A DNA stretch of 64,000 nt from Combretum micranthum (lineage: Eukaryota; Streptophyta; Magnoliopsida; Myrtales; Combretaceae). The notes beneath the pieces were generated by a model. It was not told where the DNA came from, ran no database searches, and worked only from the letters and a program-made list of their open reading frames with translations. The translations under genes and the position numbers were made by a program. Every line of letters starts with the position of its first letter. Within the stretch, counting starts at the first letter, position 1. The stretch covers positions 1 through 64,000 of the forward strand of contig JAMXBD010000364.1 in assembly GCA_024138025.1 (NCBI GenBank), in the 5' to 3' direction. Shown in pieces: positions 35,227 through 45,974 of this stretch.

Positions 35227-36996
35227 TTCATACTACTTCATCACACATCTCCAAACCACTTCATTAAACTCCTCCATTCATGCATAAACAAACTAACTTT
35301 TTAGTTACATGCCTATATATTTCTTATTCATCAACTTTATCATAAACCCAACTTATATTTAACATTAACTCATCATATACATACATAAATAACAACTAAA
35401 GTAAAGGAAATAACAAAACTTATCTTTTTAGATAACTCAAACTTTTTGATATTCTTTACCGCAATGTCTCCTAATTTCTCGGAGCTATGACATGCATGAT
35501 CCTCATCTTCTATCCTTTTTTTTTTATATATATATCTTCATTTCCTCTTATATCTTCTTGAATTTGTGATTTTTAAATGAGGAAAAAGAGAAGAGAAAGG
35601 AAGAAGAGGAAAAGAAACGTAAAGAAGAAAGAAGAAAAATAAAAGAAGAAGAAAGTAAAAAGAAAGGGAAGGATGCTAGTAATGGGAAAAAGAAAAGGTA
35701 AGAAAAAGGATAAAGATAAAAATAATTAAAGATATTTATGGGTAAAGGATTTGGTTTAAACCTTTTAGATGTTTTTCTTAAGTAAAAAATAATTTAAAAA
35801 TAATTTCAAATATTATAACATAGAAATCAATAGCTTGAATTGAAAATCTAGTTTAAGAATTAAATTTATAAAAAATTGATATTTAATTGGACTTTAAACT
35901 TAAAAATTTTATAATTATAAACAAGTAACTAAATTAAAAAATGATAGGGATTAGGAAATGGAAGTTAAACTAAAGTTCAAAGATTTAGAAATTTTACAAA
36001 ACATCTAAATTACATATTTAAAGGTTTAGGGAAATAAATTTGAAGAAAAAGGAGTCTAAATTCATTATTGTAAAGAATTAATCAATTCAATTTATGAAAT
36101 AAACTAAAGTTTAGAGTTTATAAATTTCCTCAATATTGAAAATTGAATTTTTCTAAGGGTTTATAGATTTAAATTTAAATGAAAAGAAATTTAGTTTGAA
36201 ATTTACAAAAGATAATAAAATTTGATTTGTTGAAAAGGATTGTTATAGCAGATAGGCTAATGAAGAGAACATTTAAAATCTCAAATTTTAGTTAATCTAT
36301 TTGTTAATTTCATTATGTCAGTCTATCTAATTTTATTTTATAATTTACTTTACTTGGCTTAATTAAACTATTTAAATTCAATTTCTAAATTAAATTCTAA
36401 TTCAAGTACTGCTATTACTTTTCATTTCTAAAGAAATTTTGATTTATTCGCCTAATTCATATTTATTAAGTTTACCTATTACCGGTATTATGGTTACATC
36501 GTTTGATCTTGTATTAAATTCACTGGATATTTCTTATTATTTTCATTTTCATGAAACATATTGAGATTTATTGTTGTTTAGGTTTAGTATCTCTTCTTTC
36601 ATAAACATTTATTATTCATCATTTATTTCTTCATTTATAATTTGAAAATTTTCAATATTTTATTAGCTCTATATGAATGATATTCCATACAATATAACAT
36701 ATATAAATCATTAAGATTTAATTCAGTGATTTCAACCTTCACTTACTCGATTTTTGGAGAAGACTTAGACTCAACAAAGACAATAGGCGACTGACTCACA
36801 CGACATGAAAGATATCATGTTATAGATTCATTTTTCTATTTTTATCTAAATATATATATATATATATATTGCAATGTGCATAAAATACACAGTGTTAATA
36901 TTCTTTTAATCATTAAAGATATCATGTTTGATAATTTTCATTAACGTGATCATTTTGACAAGATTGAAATCAAGATATCTCATTTTTACTCTTTAT

Positions 36997-37040
36997 ACAC
37001 ACACACACACACACACAGATATATATATATATATATATAT
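36997..37040. repeat. Compound (CA)n-(AT)n microsatellite
   Basis: About 11 CA units are followed by about 11 AT units. The short frame 36928-37113 is only a reading of this repeat. Confidence 0.95.
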
Positions 37041-37329
37041 CAAAATTAACGCTATCTTGTTAAAGTTGAAATTAGGATATCTTATTATGTTATTGAGTTA
37101 TTTTAATTATTGATTGCAAAAAACTATGAAAATTTGTATTTTAAAATTTTGTTATCAACAGTTCTAACTTTTAGACAACAATTAAAATGTTAATGTTTTT
37201 AATCTTCTTAAATCGTGAAAAATCGAGAGTGACTCTTGCGACTTTTCTTAAAACCTTTTTAAAATTTTACATTATTTATTTAATTATTTTCATATTCAAG
37301 TTATATAAATTTGGGTAATTAAATATGTT

Positions 37330-37930
37330 ATGTGCAACTTAGGTCTCTTTATGCACCATTTTACTAAACAAGAATAGTGTTATCTAACTAGCCTAAATTG
37401 CACGTAATATAGGTCTCTTTACACACCGTTCCACTAAATGGGAACAATGTTGTGTGTATAGGTAAATTGCATGTACTAATTGTGATTTAGTTTAAATCAC
37501 ATAAACTAGATTTGATTTAGGGTATTAAATGGCATAAACTACATGCAATTTAGAATAAATCATATATTGGCTTAAAATGCACTTGCCACCTGCCATGTTA
37601 AATCGCATTTGTATTAACATCACAACTTATAGATGCAATTTAACTTAAATCACATGCTTCACATGCAATTTATTTAGTTTGAACATTTTGAACCTAAATT
37701 GCGTTGGCAACTGATAAATGTGATTTTTGCTAAATTCAATACTTTACATGCAATTTATGTTATGTTGAAACTTTTTAAACTATAGTTATCCTAAAATTGC
37801 ATTTGATAAATGTGATTTTAGTTGAAATGACTAAATCCTAGTTACCATATGCAACTTAGTGATATACTAAAATTTTGAAATCACATATGGTACCTGCAAA
37901 TTTTTTCTTGCAATTAAATTACATATATTG
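37330..37930. repeat. Degenerate motif array (tgcaattta / aatcacat words)
   Basis: Words such as catgcaattta, taaattgcatg and aatgtgattt recur roughly every 40-70 bases on both strands. One longer pair is clear: taggtctctttatgcaccat at about 37340 and taggtctctttacacaccgt at about 37410, a 70-bp repeat. No coding potential is visible. Similar words occur at 19370-19820. Confidence 0.55.
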
Positions 37931-38323
37931 GATGTAATTTTACATTCATAGTTTAGTAATAAAAATTAAATTATTTATATTTAGATAGTTTTTTTTCCTT
38001 TTTTTTTTTAATGATTGGTATGTGTCTTTTAGCCTGAGAAAACTATACACAAAACAGCTAGATTTTCCCAAACATCATGCTGCAAATTAGTTTGTTTTGC
38101 ATCAATGCTTAAATACTGGGTATTCAATGTTTAGATGCTTATGACTTAACATTTCAAAATCAAGGCACAGTGACTCAAATTTTAAATTCATCTATGATAA
38201 ATGTGAAATGATACCACCAATAAGCATATGGGTTGGGCTTCCAAACACGTTTTATTAACTTGTCCTGTGTACCTAACCTAGGTGTGTCACCTACTGAGGT
38301 TATACTTGTGGTTGGGTGAACCA

Positions 38324-40084
38324 TGTCATGACCCTAATAGAGGCCAGTAGGATTAATCTAAAGTCATCACATCACATATGCACTCATAAGATGAGGACCG
38401 TCTTACAAGTCAGCGTTTGCAAGACTCTAATTAATTATCCTCTCACTATATTATACATATATACATTTATTGAGAAAGTAGTTTTTGATACCGATAATTC
38501 TACAAATCACAAGGATTGTAGAGAATCAGATACCTTATCAAAAGATAAGATAAGGCAAACTTAGATCTATCTATCAACTACTATTAAAAGAATTTATTAA
38601 AGGAAAAGGAAGTTTAACAAAGGAAAAAAAAAATCAAGTTTTAAGTTTTTTTCTCTTAACTATATTTAGTTCATCAACTTTCTAATCTGTTAACTAATTT
38701 AGCTTGATCTTTGGCATGCTCTGTACTTAGATCCTATCCAAAACCTAATTTTTTTATTTTCCTACAAAAGCAAACTCTAGGGATATTAGCAAAACCATGG
38801 CTTAGTGAGTTTGTTCCTTACTACTATTAGTCACGTAAGTTATAAACCATTAAATTAGCATTCATGCAAATCTATCGACACACAATATGAATGCACACAT
38901 GATAAATACAAGTAACAAATCTATGGCAGTTCGGAGAGATAGGTAGTGTAGATTTGCACTGTCTACATTTCTATTATCTTAGGTAGATTCTGACTCAAGT
39001 AACATCCATTTTTACCCAATGTTAGTGAATATGACAGGTAGACCTCGACTCAAGCAATATCAACCTTCGCTCAACGTGGGTGACTAAACCTTTCGGCATC
39101 GTAGATAAACCCTGACTTAGGCAACATCTATTGTTACGCGATTATGGTGATTATAACAAGTAGAACTCGACTCAGTAACATTTACCATCACCACATGATA
39201 AGTGGACCTTGAATCAAGCAACATCCACTATCAAAACATTACTTGAAATGTCCTAAGTTTATTTTATAAATTATTTTGGTAAAACTAAGTAATTTCAAAA
39301 AACTAAAAGAGCAACTTGAGATACTTCAAGTCATGTTTCTTTAGAGATATGTTTTAAAAATACTTTCAATTACAAATCTAAGACATTTCCTATGAAGGGG
39401 TTCAATCGCATCCAACGAGTATATCCAATTAATTTGAAAACATGAAACTACACTAGAAAATACTCGAGAGGTTGGGGGTGTGGATTGAGTATTTTCCCTA
39501 AAATGCTCAAATAATTAATTTAATGCAACATATCAAATTTTACTTTAATATTAGCAAATATTATACAGTAGGTTATAATATGAAATATGAAAGAGTAGAG
39601 GTAGGGATAGGGATAGAAAATTTGAGTCTAGATTTAATATGGAATTCGGCCTATGATCCACCAATGCCTCCAATCAAGAACTTCATCACCACTTTATTAA
39701 TCACCAAATAAACATGCTCAAGCTGAGCGATAAACCACTTTTACAACACTTAGGAAATAGAATATTTCCTTTCTCTTTCTAGATGCTCACTGATAAATTA
39801 TAGATATAAGAATAAAGTACTAGAATATTTTTCTCTCTCTTTCCAAATATTAACAAGTTAATGAGAAAAGAATAAGAAAATTAATTATTTGTTTGTCCGC
39901 AAATAAATGCACTTTTTCACTTCCACACTTCTCTCTTTTTTTTTTCCCTGAATCTCCCAAGGACAGAGTATTTATCGCCTTCAAAATTCAAATATTCGTT
40001 GGAGATAACGTCTTTCGCTAAGCATTAAATGCGCTTTAATGGCTCTTTTTGCCACTTGACTCATTCATTTAAACTGTCGCGCCT
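38324..40084 (-). mobile_element. LTR-like remnant 'D' (minus orientation)
   Basis: It begins TGTCATGACC and shares ordered blocks with 19824-20847. It contains a degenerate tandem array (38983-39235) and a TATA-like complement at about 39968 (gagtatttatcg). It appears interrupted near 40085 by a different LTR-like segment. LTR-type sequence of the same character (ctcacctgagtaccattgct, gttgtcattagaaagctc) resumes at about 40700-41100. Confidence 0.45.
38983..39240. repeat. Five degenerate tandem units of about 40-64 bp
   Basis: Units begin at about 38983, 39037, 39101, 39159 and 39200. Each has a core like gtagacctcgactcaagcaa followed by catcca or catcta. Spacing varies from about 41 to 64 bp. 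Confidence 0.75.
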
Positions 40085-40680
40085 AATTTTGCCATTGATC
40101 AAGTTTTTGCTCACATAGACTCCATTGAGTTTTGAGTTCAAACTTGTCATGCCATACATTCATCACATCTTAATTTTGACCATCGACTAGAGCTATGTAT
40201 GTTTGAGCTCGTCAAGTGTTGGTTTTAGCCTTAACAATTTAACATATCGAGCTCTCGACATGACCCTTAACCAAGATTGTACATTTTTTTTAATTTGTCG
40301 AGTTTAAGACTTTTAGCTTGTTGCGCCTTTAGTAGACTCGTTGAGCCCTCAACATGACTCACGACCAATGACTCTGCATTTTTTGACTTGTCTAGCTTTG
40401 GTCGTAAGTTTGTCGCGTCTCAGTGAATAAAGTAGTCTAGCTCTCGACTTTTTCCTCGACTAAGACTGTTCATTACTAATTTGTTCCTGCTAAAACCTGC
40501 ACAATCTTCATAAAAACACGCAACACACACATATATCATAGCATATTATTCATCATATTGTTTGACTAATTAAGTGCAGTTTTCATAATTGAATAATTAA
40601 TTGTACATTATATTGTCTTATCAAAATCCATATTGAACATACAAGCTCAATAATTTAATTGAGTATTTAATGTTATCAAT
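40085..40680 (-). mobile_element. SIRE-type Copia LTR fragment, minus orientation
   Basis: The minus strand reads gagtcatgttgagggctcaa followed by gcgacaagct- and caagtctcag-type words, paralleling 43630-43760 and 60500-60600 in the SIRE-type LTRs. Its beginning (gttcaatatggattttgata, complement near 40640) resembles the start of those LTRs. It lies inside the LTR-D-like sequence. Exact ends were not identified. Confidence 0.5.
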
Positions 40681-40689
40681 TTGTTCCGG

Positions 40690-42060
40690 TGATCATGCAG
40701 ATGATGGCACTCATAACAACTAGTCAGTCAACAGACGAGTAATATAACCAACATAACAATAAACAATAGAAAGCACAAATAGAACAAATCATTAGAACTC
40801 CCTCACCTGAGTACCATTGCTCACTTGATAATATCCTTAGAAATTCCTTGAAATTGTGATTTGGTCACCTACGTAGAGAAATATGATAACAAAATAATCA
40901 CTAAGATTGACTTAGATAATTAATCTATGTAGGTAATAGTTTTCGGTTTTAGGGAATTTTAGTGTTTTTGACACCTCTTCTTTGTTTCTCATCCATGTTA
41001 TATATCTACATGAGTTGTCATTAGAAAGCTCTTGGATCATACTTTCATGTAACTCAATAAATTTTCTAACGTAATGTTAGCGTTGAGGTGCAATACCAAT
41101 ATAAGTAGGTGAGGTTGTCCTAGAAACTTAGTTTAACTAGTTTTCTTAATTTGGATATATCTTAGTCAATTTAATTCCCTTTGACACATATAAATATTTG
41201 TTTTGAAGCTCACTCAGCAATCTTTATATTGATACAGTAATCAAGTTGATATTTTAAATGTACTTCCGTATAGTTATATGATTAATCCATACAGGTTATC
41301 CTTAATTCCTCATTCTATTTCTTATTCGACAAGACAACATCATCAAGTAATTAAATAATTTGAACACTACTTAATAACTTATTATTCTAACTCTTTCTTT
41401 TCTTATTCCAGCTATACAAGTGACCGTGATACTTATTATCATTTACCTTCAATAAATATAATTTTTTTGATAAGCCAAAATCATGTAGTTTTCATAAAAT
41501 ATCACTTTACATACATACATATATAAGCTTTACATGATTAACTTTTAGTGTCTCAAATTCTATGAATGACACAATAAAATTAATTTTCTTTTATTATACC
41601 TATTTTAACCGCACAAATTAAATATATGGCAGCATCAAAGCTTATATTAACCACACATAATCTCCCTTCTTCTAAGTTCACCAAGAACTCTACCAACAAA
41701 TATATATTTATTTATTTGTTTAATTATTTTATTTCTTATATACATACATATATATATATATAACCATTTTTACATTTTTACCTTTTAAGTAATCATCCAG
41801 ATATTGACAGCAAAATAATAAAATTTCATCTCCATCCGTAGGCTTTAATCCAACTAACATAGAAAACACTATAATATACTTTCTTTTTTCTTCTTCTTCT
41901 TCTTTTAATATTAATTGCTAAGCTATATATATCTGCTCCCATATTTTCTTGTTTTTGTTTTTGTCATGGCTTCCAATCAAAGAGAATCAACTATTTTTAT
42001 TTATTTATTATCACTACTTTTTTTCCCTAAATTACTACGAAGATTTGGAAGCAATATTTG
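40690..42060. other. LTR-like remnant followed by AT-rich DNA
   Basis: The part to about 41150 has plus-strand character of an inverted Gypsy LTR (ctcacctgagtaccattgct; gttgtcattagaaagctc). From 41150 to 42060 the sequence is AT-rich with short (TA)n and CTT repeats (41880-41905). No gene is supported. Confidence 0.4.
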
Positions 42061-42480
42061 GATAGAATAGAATAGTTTACCTCAAAGTGTGGAAATTGCA
42101 AGTAGAAATTTCCTTTATCCAAAGAAATCTGTGAACCTTATGTTTGGAAGTAGGTTGAAATATTATAAAATTTCCGTTATGCGGCAGGCAGTGGAGAAAG
42201 AATGGTTGTCCATTGGTGCAGCCAACGAAAGGTGACAATCACTCCAGCGAGAAGAAACAAAAACAAAGCTTGGAGAAGAAAGACCAAGCACCGACAGAAA
42301 GAAAGAGACAAGGGTTGTATGGCAAGTTTGAACCAAGTTTCTAATGTTCTTGTGGGTTTTCTAGTGTGGGGCAATGGAAGATAGTGGTCGGTGAACGAGG
42401 TAGAAAATGAAAATGAAAATGAAAGATGGGGGGAATGGAAGTGAAAGCAAACGAGCAAGAGAAGTAACATGTAAGAACTA
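42061..42480. other. Less AT-rich island, no recognised gene
   Basis: Sequence with more balanced composition. Open frames occur on both strands (42177-42470 minus, 42202-42384 plus). The minus frame gives Leu/Phe/Ser-rich residues and the plus frame Lys/Arg-rich residues, both explained by A/G-rich DNA on one strand. It may be the edge of a gene or promoter, but nothing is recognisable. Confidence 0.3.
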
Positions 42481-43416
42481 AATAAACTAGTTGTATTAAT
42501 CCTTTAATCTGCTGATATTCTATCTTCCTTTAGAAGAAAAGCTTTGATGTGATTGGTTCATTATTGTCTTTGTCCTTGATTGCGTGGCTGATTTGTTTCC
42601 TTATGCATTAAGAGTGCTTTATTTTATTTTATTTTATTACTATTTTTTATCATTTGTTGCTCAGGTTCTGAATATGGATTTGAAAATAAAGAGGTAGTTA
42701 GTTGAAAGTCAATGAATTTGGATTTCCTGTTGACACTTATTAAACCTTCAGAAGAATTCCCCTCGTCTGATTTCATGTTTTTCTCCTTTATTTTCAAGAG
42801 TTTGAAAAGTCTACTTAGATTTTATTATTACTTATATTTATGTATTTATTTATAATAATAGTGTTATCACATTATATTTTATCTATAAATGAAGCTAATT
42901 CTTATATAGAAAAGTTTTACTATATACTAGTGTAATAACATTTGTTATATAAAATATTATTGTAAATTTATTGACACATTATCCAATATAAGGAAATAAA
43001 TTATTGCATTAATGACTTGAGTCATTAATTAGCATTGTCTTTTAGTCTTTTGAATCTTTATTTCAAAAAAAAAAAAAAAAAAAAAAACTCAAGATAATAA
43101 GTTGTACACTGTTAGAGGTTTAGGAAAAATATTACATAAAAAGAGATTTTAAGTATCTTACAAATATATTCATTTATTGATTCATTGTCACATCATCATG
43201 GGTAAGATGTAATTACATTAATATAATCACATAAGTTCTTTTGGAGCAGTTTGATGAATTTAGAGTCTCGATATTTTAAATATCGATTAGATTATAATTT
43301 ATCTATGTTCAAAACTATTTGAATTATTCTCATAATTTAGTTTGCTTCTATATACTCAGGATTGTATTTATACATTCTTAGCTCATAAGTCAATTGTGCA
43401 TTTCTAAGTTTTATTT
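42481..43416. other. Intergenic AT-rich DNA
   Basis: AT-rich flank left of the SIRE-type element with an A21 homopolymer (about 43066-43086). Nothing else is supported. Confidence 0.5.
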
Positions 43417-44591
43417 TGATGAATCATGGGTAGTTACAATCTTATTTTGATGAAAAAAACATATTATACAAATACTCCACAACTTAGTTAAGTTATATTT
43501 AATAAGCTAAACTTGTTTTTGATATGTTTAAACTTTATTGTGTATATATGTTCTTATGTTTATATATGTGTTGTTCTCTGCAAATTTTGCAGAAACAAAT
43601 TTATATTTGCATAGACTTTTTTACGAGTCATGTTGAGCGCTCAATGTGTTAAATGATTAGGGCACAACAAGGTCAAAACCAAAACTCAATATGCTCAAAA
43701 TCCGCACTCAACAAGCTCAAGTCTCAGACTCGATGAGATCAAAGAATACATACTTGGTTGAAGGCTAAATCAAAGGCGCGACAAGTTAAGGTGTGACATG
43801 CTCCAAGGTCAGACAAGTTTAAATCTAAGGCTTGACAAGCACAAACTTAGTTGAGGGGAAAATTGAGGTGTGACGAGTTTAGGGTGCAAAAAGATTTAGG
43901 GTGCGATAATTTATAGACTAGCCGTTGCAGACTTTTAGATTTGACCGTTGGAGGTTCTTTTGAGGGTGAACAACTATATTTTTAAAGCTACTATATATAT
44001 ATAAATAATATTTTGGGGTGTTTTTTCAGTGATGACAACGAGTCAAAAAAGAGAATAGAGCTTAATAAGATGATATTATGTTAAAATACTCTCTCATTTT
44101 GTATTTGTATTTGTTAAGTGAATAGTGTTATTCATGAGATTAGTGAGCTAATATTGTAAGGCACTATTCACTTGTTTTATTTAAATGTTTTATTGTGAGT
44201 CACCTATGTGAAGTCCTACCTATGTGTAGGCATTTAGTGTGAGGCATCTATATGAAGTTCTACATGTGTGTAGGCAATTGATGGCGTCCTCTTGACGAGG
44301 CATTTGTAAAGTCCTTGTGTTGAGGCATTTGTGAAGTTCTTGTGTTGAGGCATTAGTGAAGTCCTCTGTTGTGAGACATTTGTTGTGAATTCTTCTTTGT
44401 GAAGTAATTGTTTGTGAAGAATAAAATGTGTGAAGTCCTCGTTGAATGAGGCAAATTGTAGATTGTGGAGAGTAGAGTGTGGGCTGGACTCCACGTTAAA
44501 TCTAGTGTAACCTTCAACTTCCTTTATCTTTTTGTCATTATTGTTTTAATTATGCGTAAAAGGATAAAAGAGATAATGGTTGGTTAAGTAA
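43417..44591 (+). repeat. 5' LTR of the SIRE-type element, first part
   Basis: It starts TGATGAATCATGG. It matches 60299-61320 in order, including tcttattttgatga, gctcaatgtgttaaat, tcaagtctca and attatgcgtaaaagg. It ends at the CACTA target site (taa at 44589-44591). Confidence 0.87.
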
Positions 44592-44625
44592 CACTACAAC
44601 AAATTTGGTGTTGGTTACGTTTTTT
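44592..44625. repeat. CACTA left terminal inverted repeat
   Basis: CACTACAACAAATTTGGTG followed by TTGGTTACGTTT. It pairs imperfectly with the right end at 59808-59841 (complement CACTACAAAAATTTTGATAT, then TGGGTAACGTTT). Confidence 0.9.
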
Positions 44626-44639
44626 AAACATGGAAAAAA

Positions 44640-45380
44640 ACAAAATTAAACGTTGCCAAACATTTTCCACGATGGTTGTTAAACGTGGCTAATAAATTTT
44701 GCTAAAGGTGCGCCGCCAATTGATTTTGCGATGTTTAAAAGGTAGATGTAGGCATATAAATGTATGGCACTAAATGGGTTTGAAAGGGAGACACATAAAC
44801 GTGACCAATCATTAGGTATAGGTAACTTTTATAAGTGACTAAAAATACTACGATTATATTCCGCCAAATCACACGTTAGCTGCAGTGGAAATTAGCGACG
44901 TTTAATTATGACCATTTAGCATAATTAGCAACGTTTACCCACGACCATATAATTTTATTAGCAACGTTTAAAAGAGACTATTCTCATAAAGTACTTGTGT
45001 TGGGATCCTTTAAACGTCACCAATAATGTATACTACGGACATGTGAAACGTGACTAATGATATAAATTAGCCACGTTTAGAGGAGACAATTATAATAAAC
45101 AAGTTGAGCTAGCATGCCACAAATGCAACCAATACTATACATTAGCCACATGTAAATAAAACAATTGTACTAAACAAGTTATGTTAACATCCTTTAAACA
45201 CGACCAATAACATAAATTAGCACGTTTAAAGGAAACTATTATGGCAAACAGGTTAGCTAGCATGCTATAAACGTGGCCTATTCTATAATTAGCCACGTAT
45301 AATTAAGACTATTGTATCAAATGAGTTAGGTTGGCAACCATTAAACATGACTAATAATATAAATTAACCATGTTTGTCTT
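44640..45380. repeat. CACTA subterminal array of palindromic acgtttaa/ttagccacgttt units
   Basis: Multiple copies of aaacgtg(g/a)ctaat and its complement attagccacgttt fill the region. From 45046 they form a regular tandem array with unit starts at 45046, 45121, 45196, 45269 and 45343 (spacing 73-75). Each unit opens with a near-palindrome of about 34 bp; the clearest is AAACGTGACTAAT, six bases, AATTAGCCACGTTT at 45046-45079. In En/Spm elements, subterminal repeats bind the TNPA protein and are needed for transposition. That role here is by analogy. Confidence 0.88.
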
Positions 45381-45974
45381 AGAAATCTACTAAAAGTGAC
45401 TCTATCATACTGTAATGTGTAAACATAACTATTTGAGGATTGGTTTGTCATGTTATGCCCTTGCTTAACATATTTTTGTGCATAAGTAGCTATATTATAC
45501 ACCTATAGTTGCGATGCTAGTATCAAACAAAATTTTGTTTGACTACCATTATGCACTTGGATTGAACTGGAGCAATAAACTTATAGATCAAAGTTTTAGT
45601 GCTCATCAAATAAGAAAAATAATGCAACTATTGTACAATATAGATTTAATTGTTATATGTATACACAAGATACACATACACCTGTCATTGCAATACAAGT
45701 ATCAAACAAAATTTTGTTTGACCATCATCATGCACTAGAGCAATAAACTTATAGATCAATGTTTTAATGCTCATCAAATAAGATAAGCAGTGCACCTGTT
45801 GAATAAAATCCTTACATATAGTTAAAGCATCTTTATGGCTACTCTAGTTTCTCAAATTCCAAAAAGAAAAGTAAGTTGTAAAGTAGATAAATTTCAACAA
45901 GTCCAATAACTTCTCATAGTCTCATCTGAAACATGATTTAATGAAATTGCTCAAAAAGCCATCGCTCTCCTTTC

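Larger units (their letters stand above)
35227..38323. other. AT-rich non-coding DNA, probable old LTR remnants
   Basis: No gene is supported. The first 300 bases have the plus-strand character of inverted LTRs (taaaggaaataacaaaactta near 35400). Purine-rich gaagaagaggaaaag sequence fills 35575-35720. Microsatellites lie at 36850-36869 (AT) and 36997-37040 (CA then AT). A motif-dense tract occupies 37330-37930. Confidence 0.5.

Noticed and set aside
42177..42470. 97-codon minus-strand frame resembling a membrane protein
   Set aside because: The Leu/Phe/Ser composition follows directly from an A/G-rich plus strand; an opposing frame is also open. No family recognised.
44234..44494. 86-codon minus-strand frame in the SIRE LTR
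   Set aside because: It reads short internal repeats (gaggcatttgtgaagt words) of the LTR and is not a gene.
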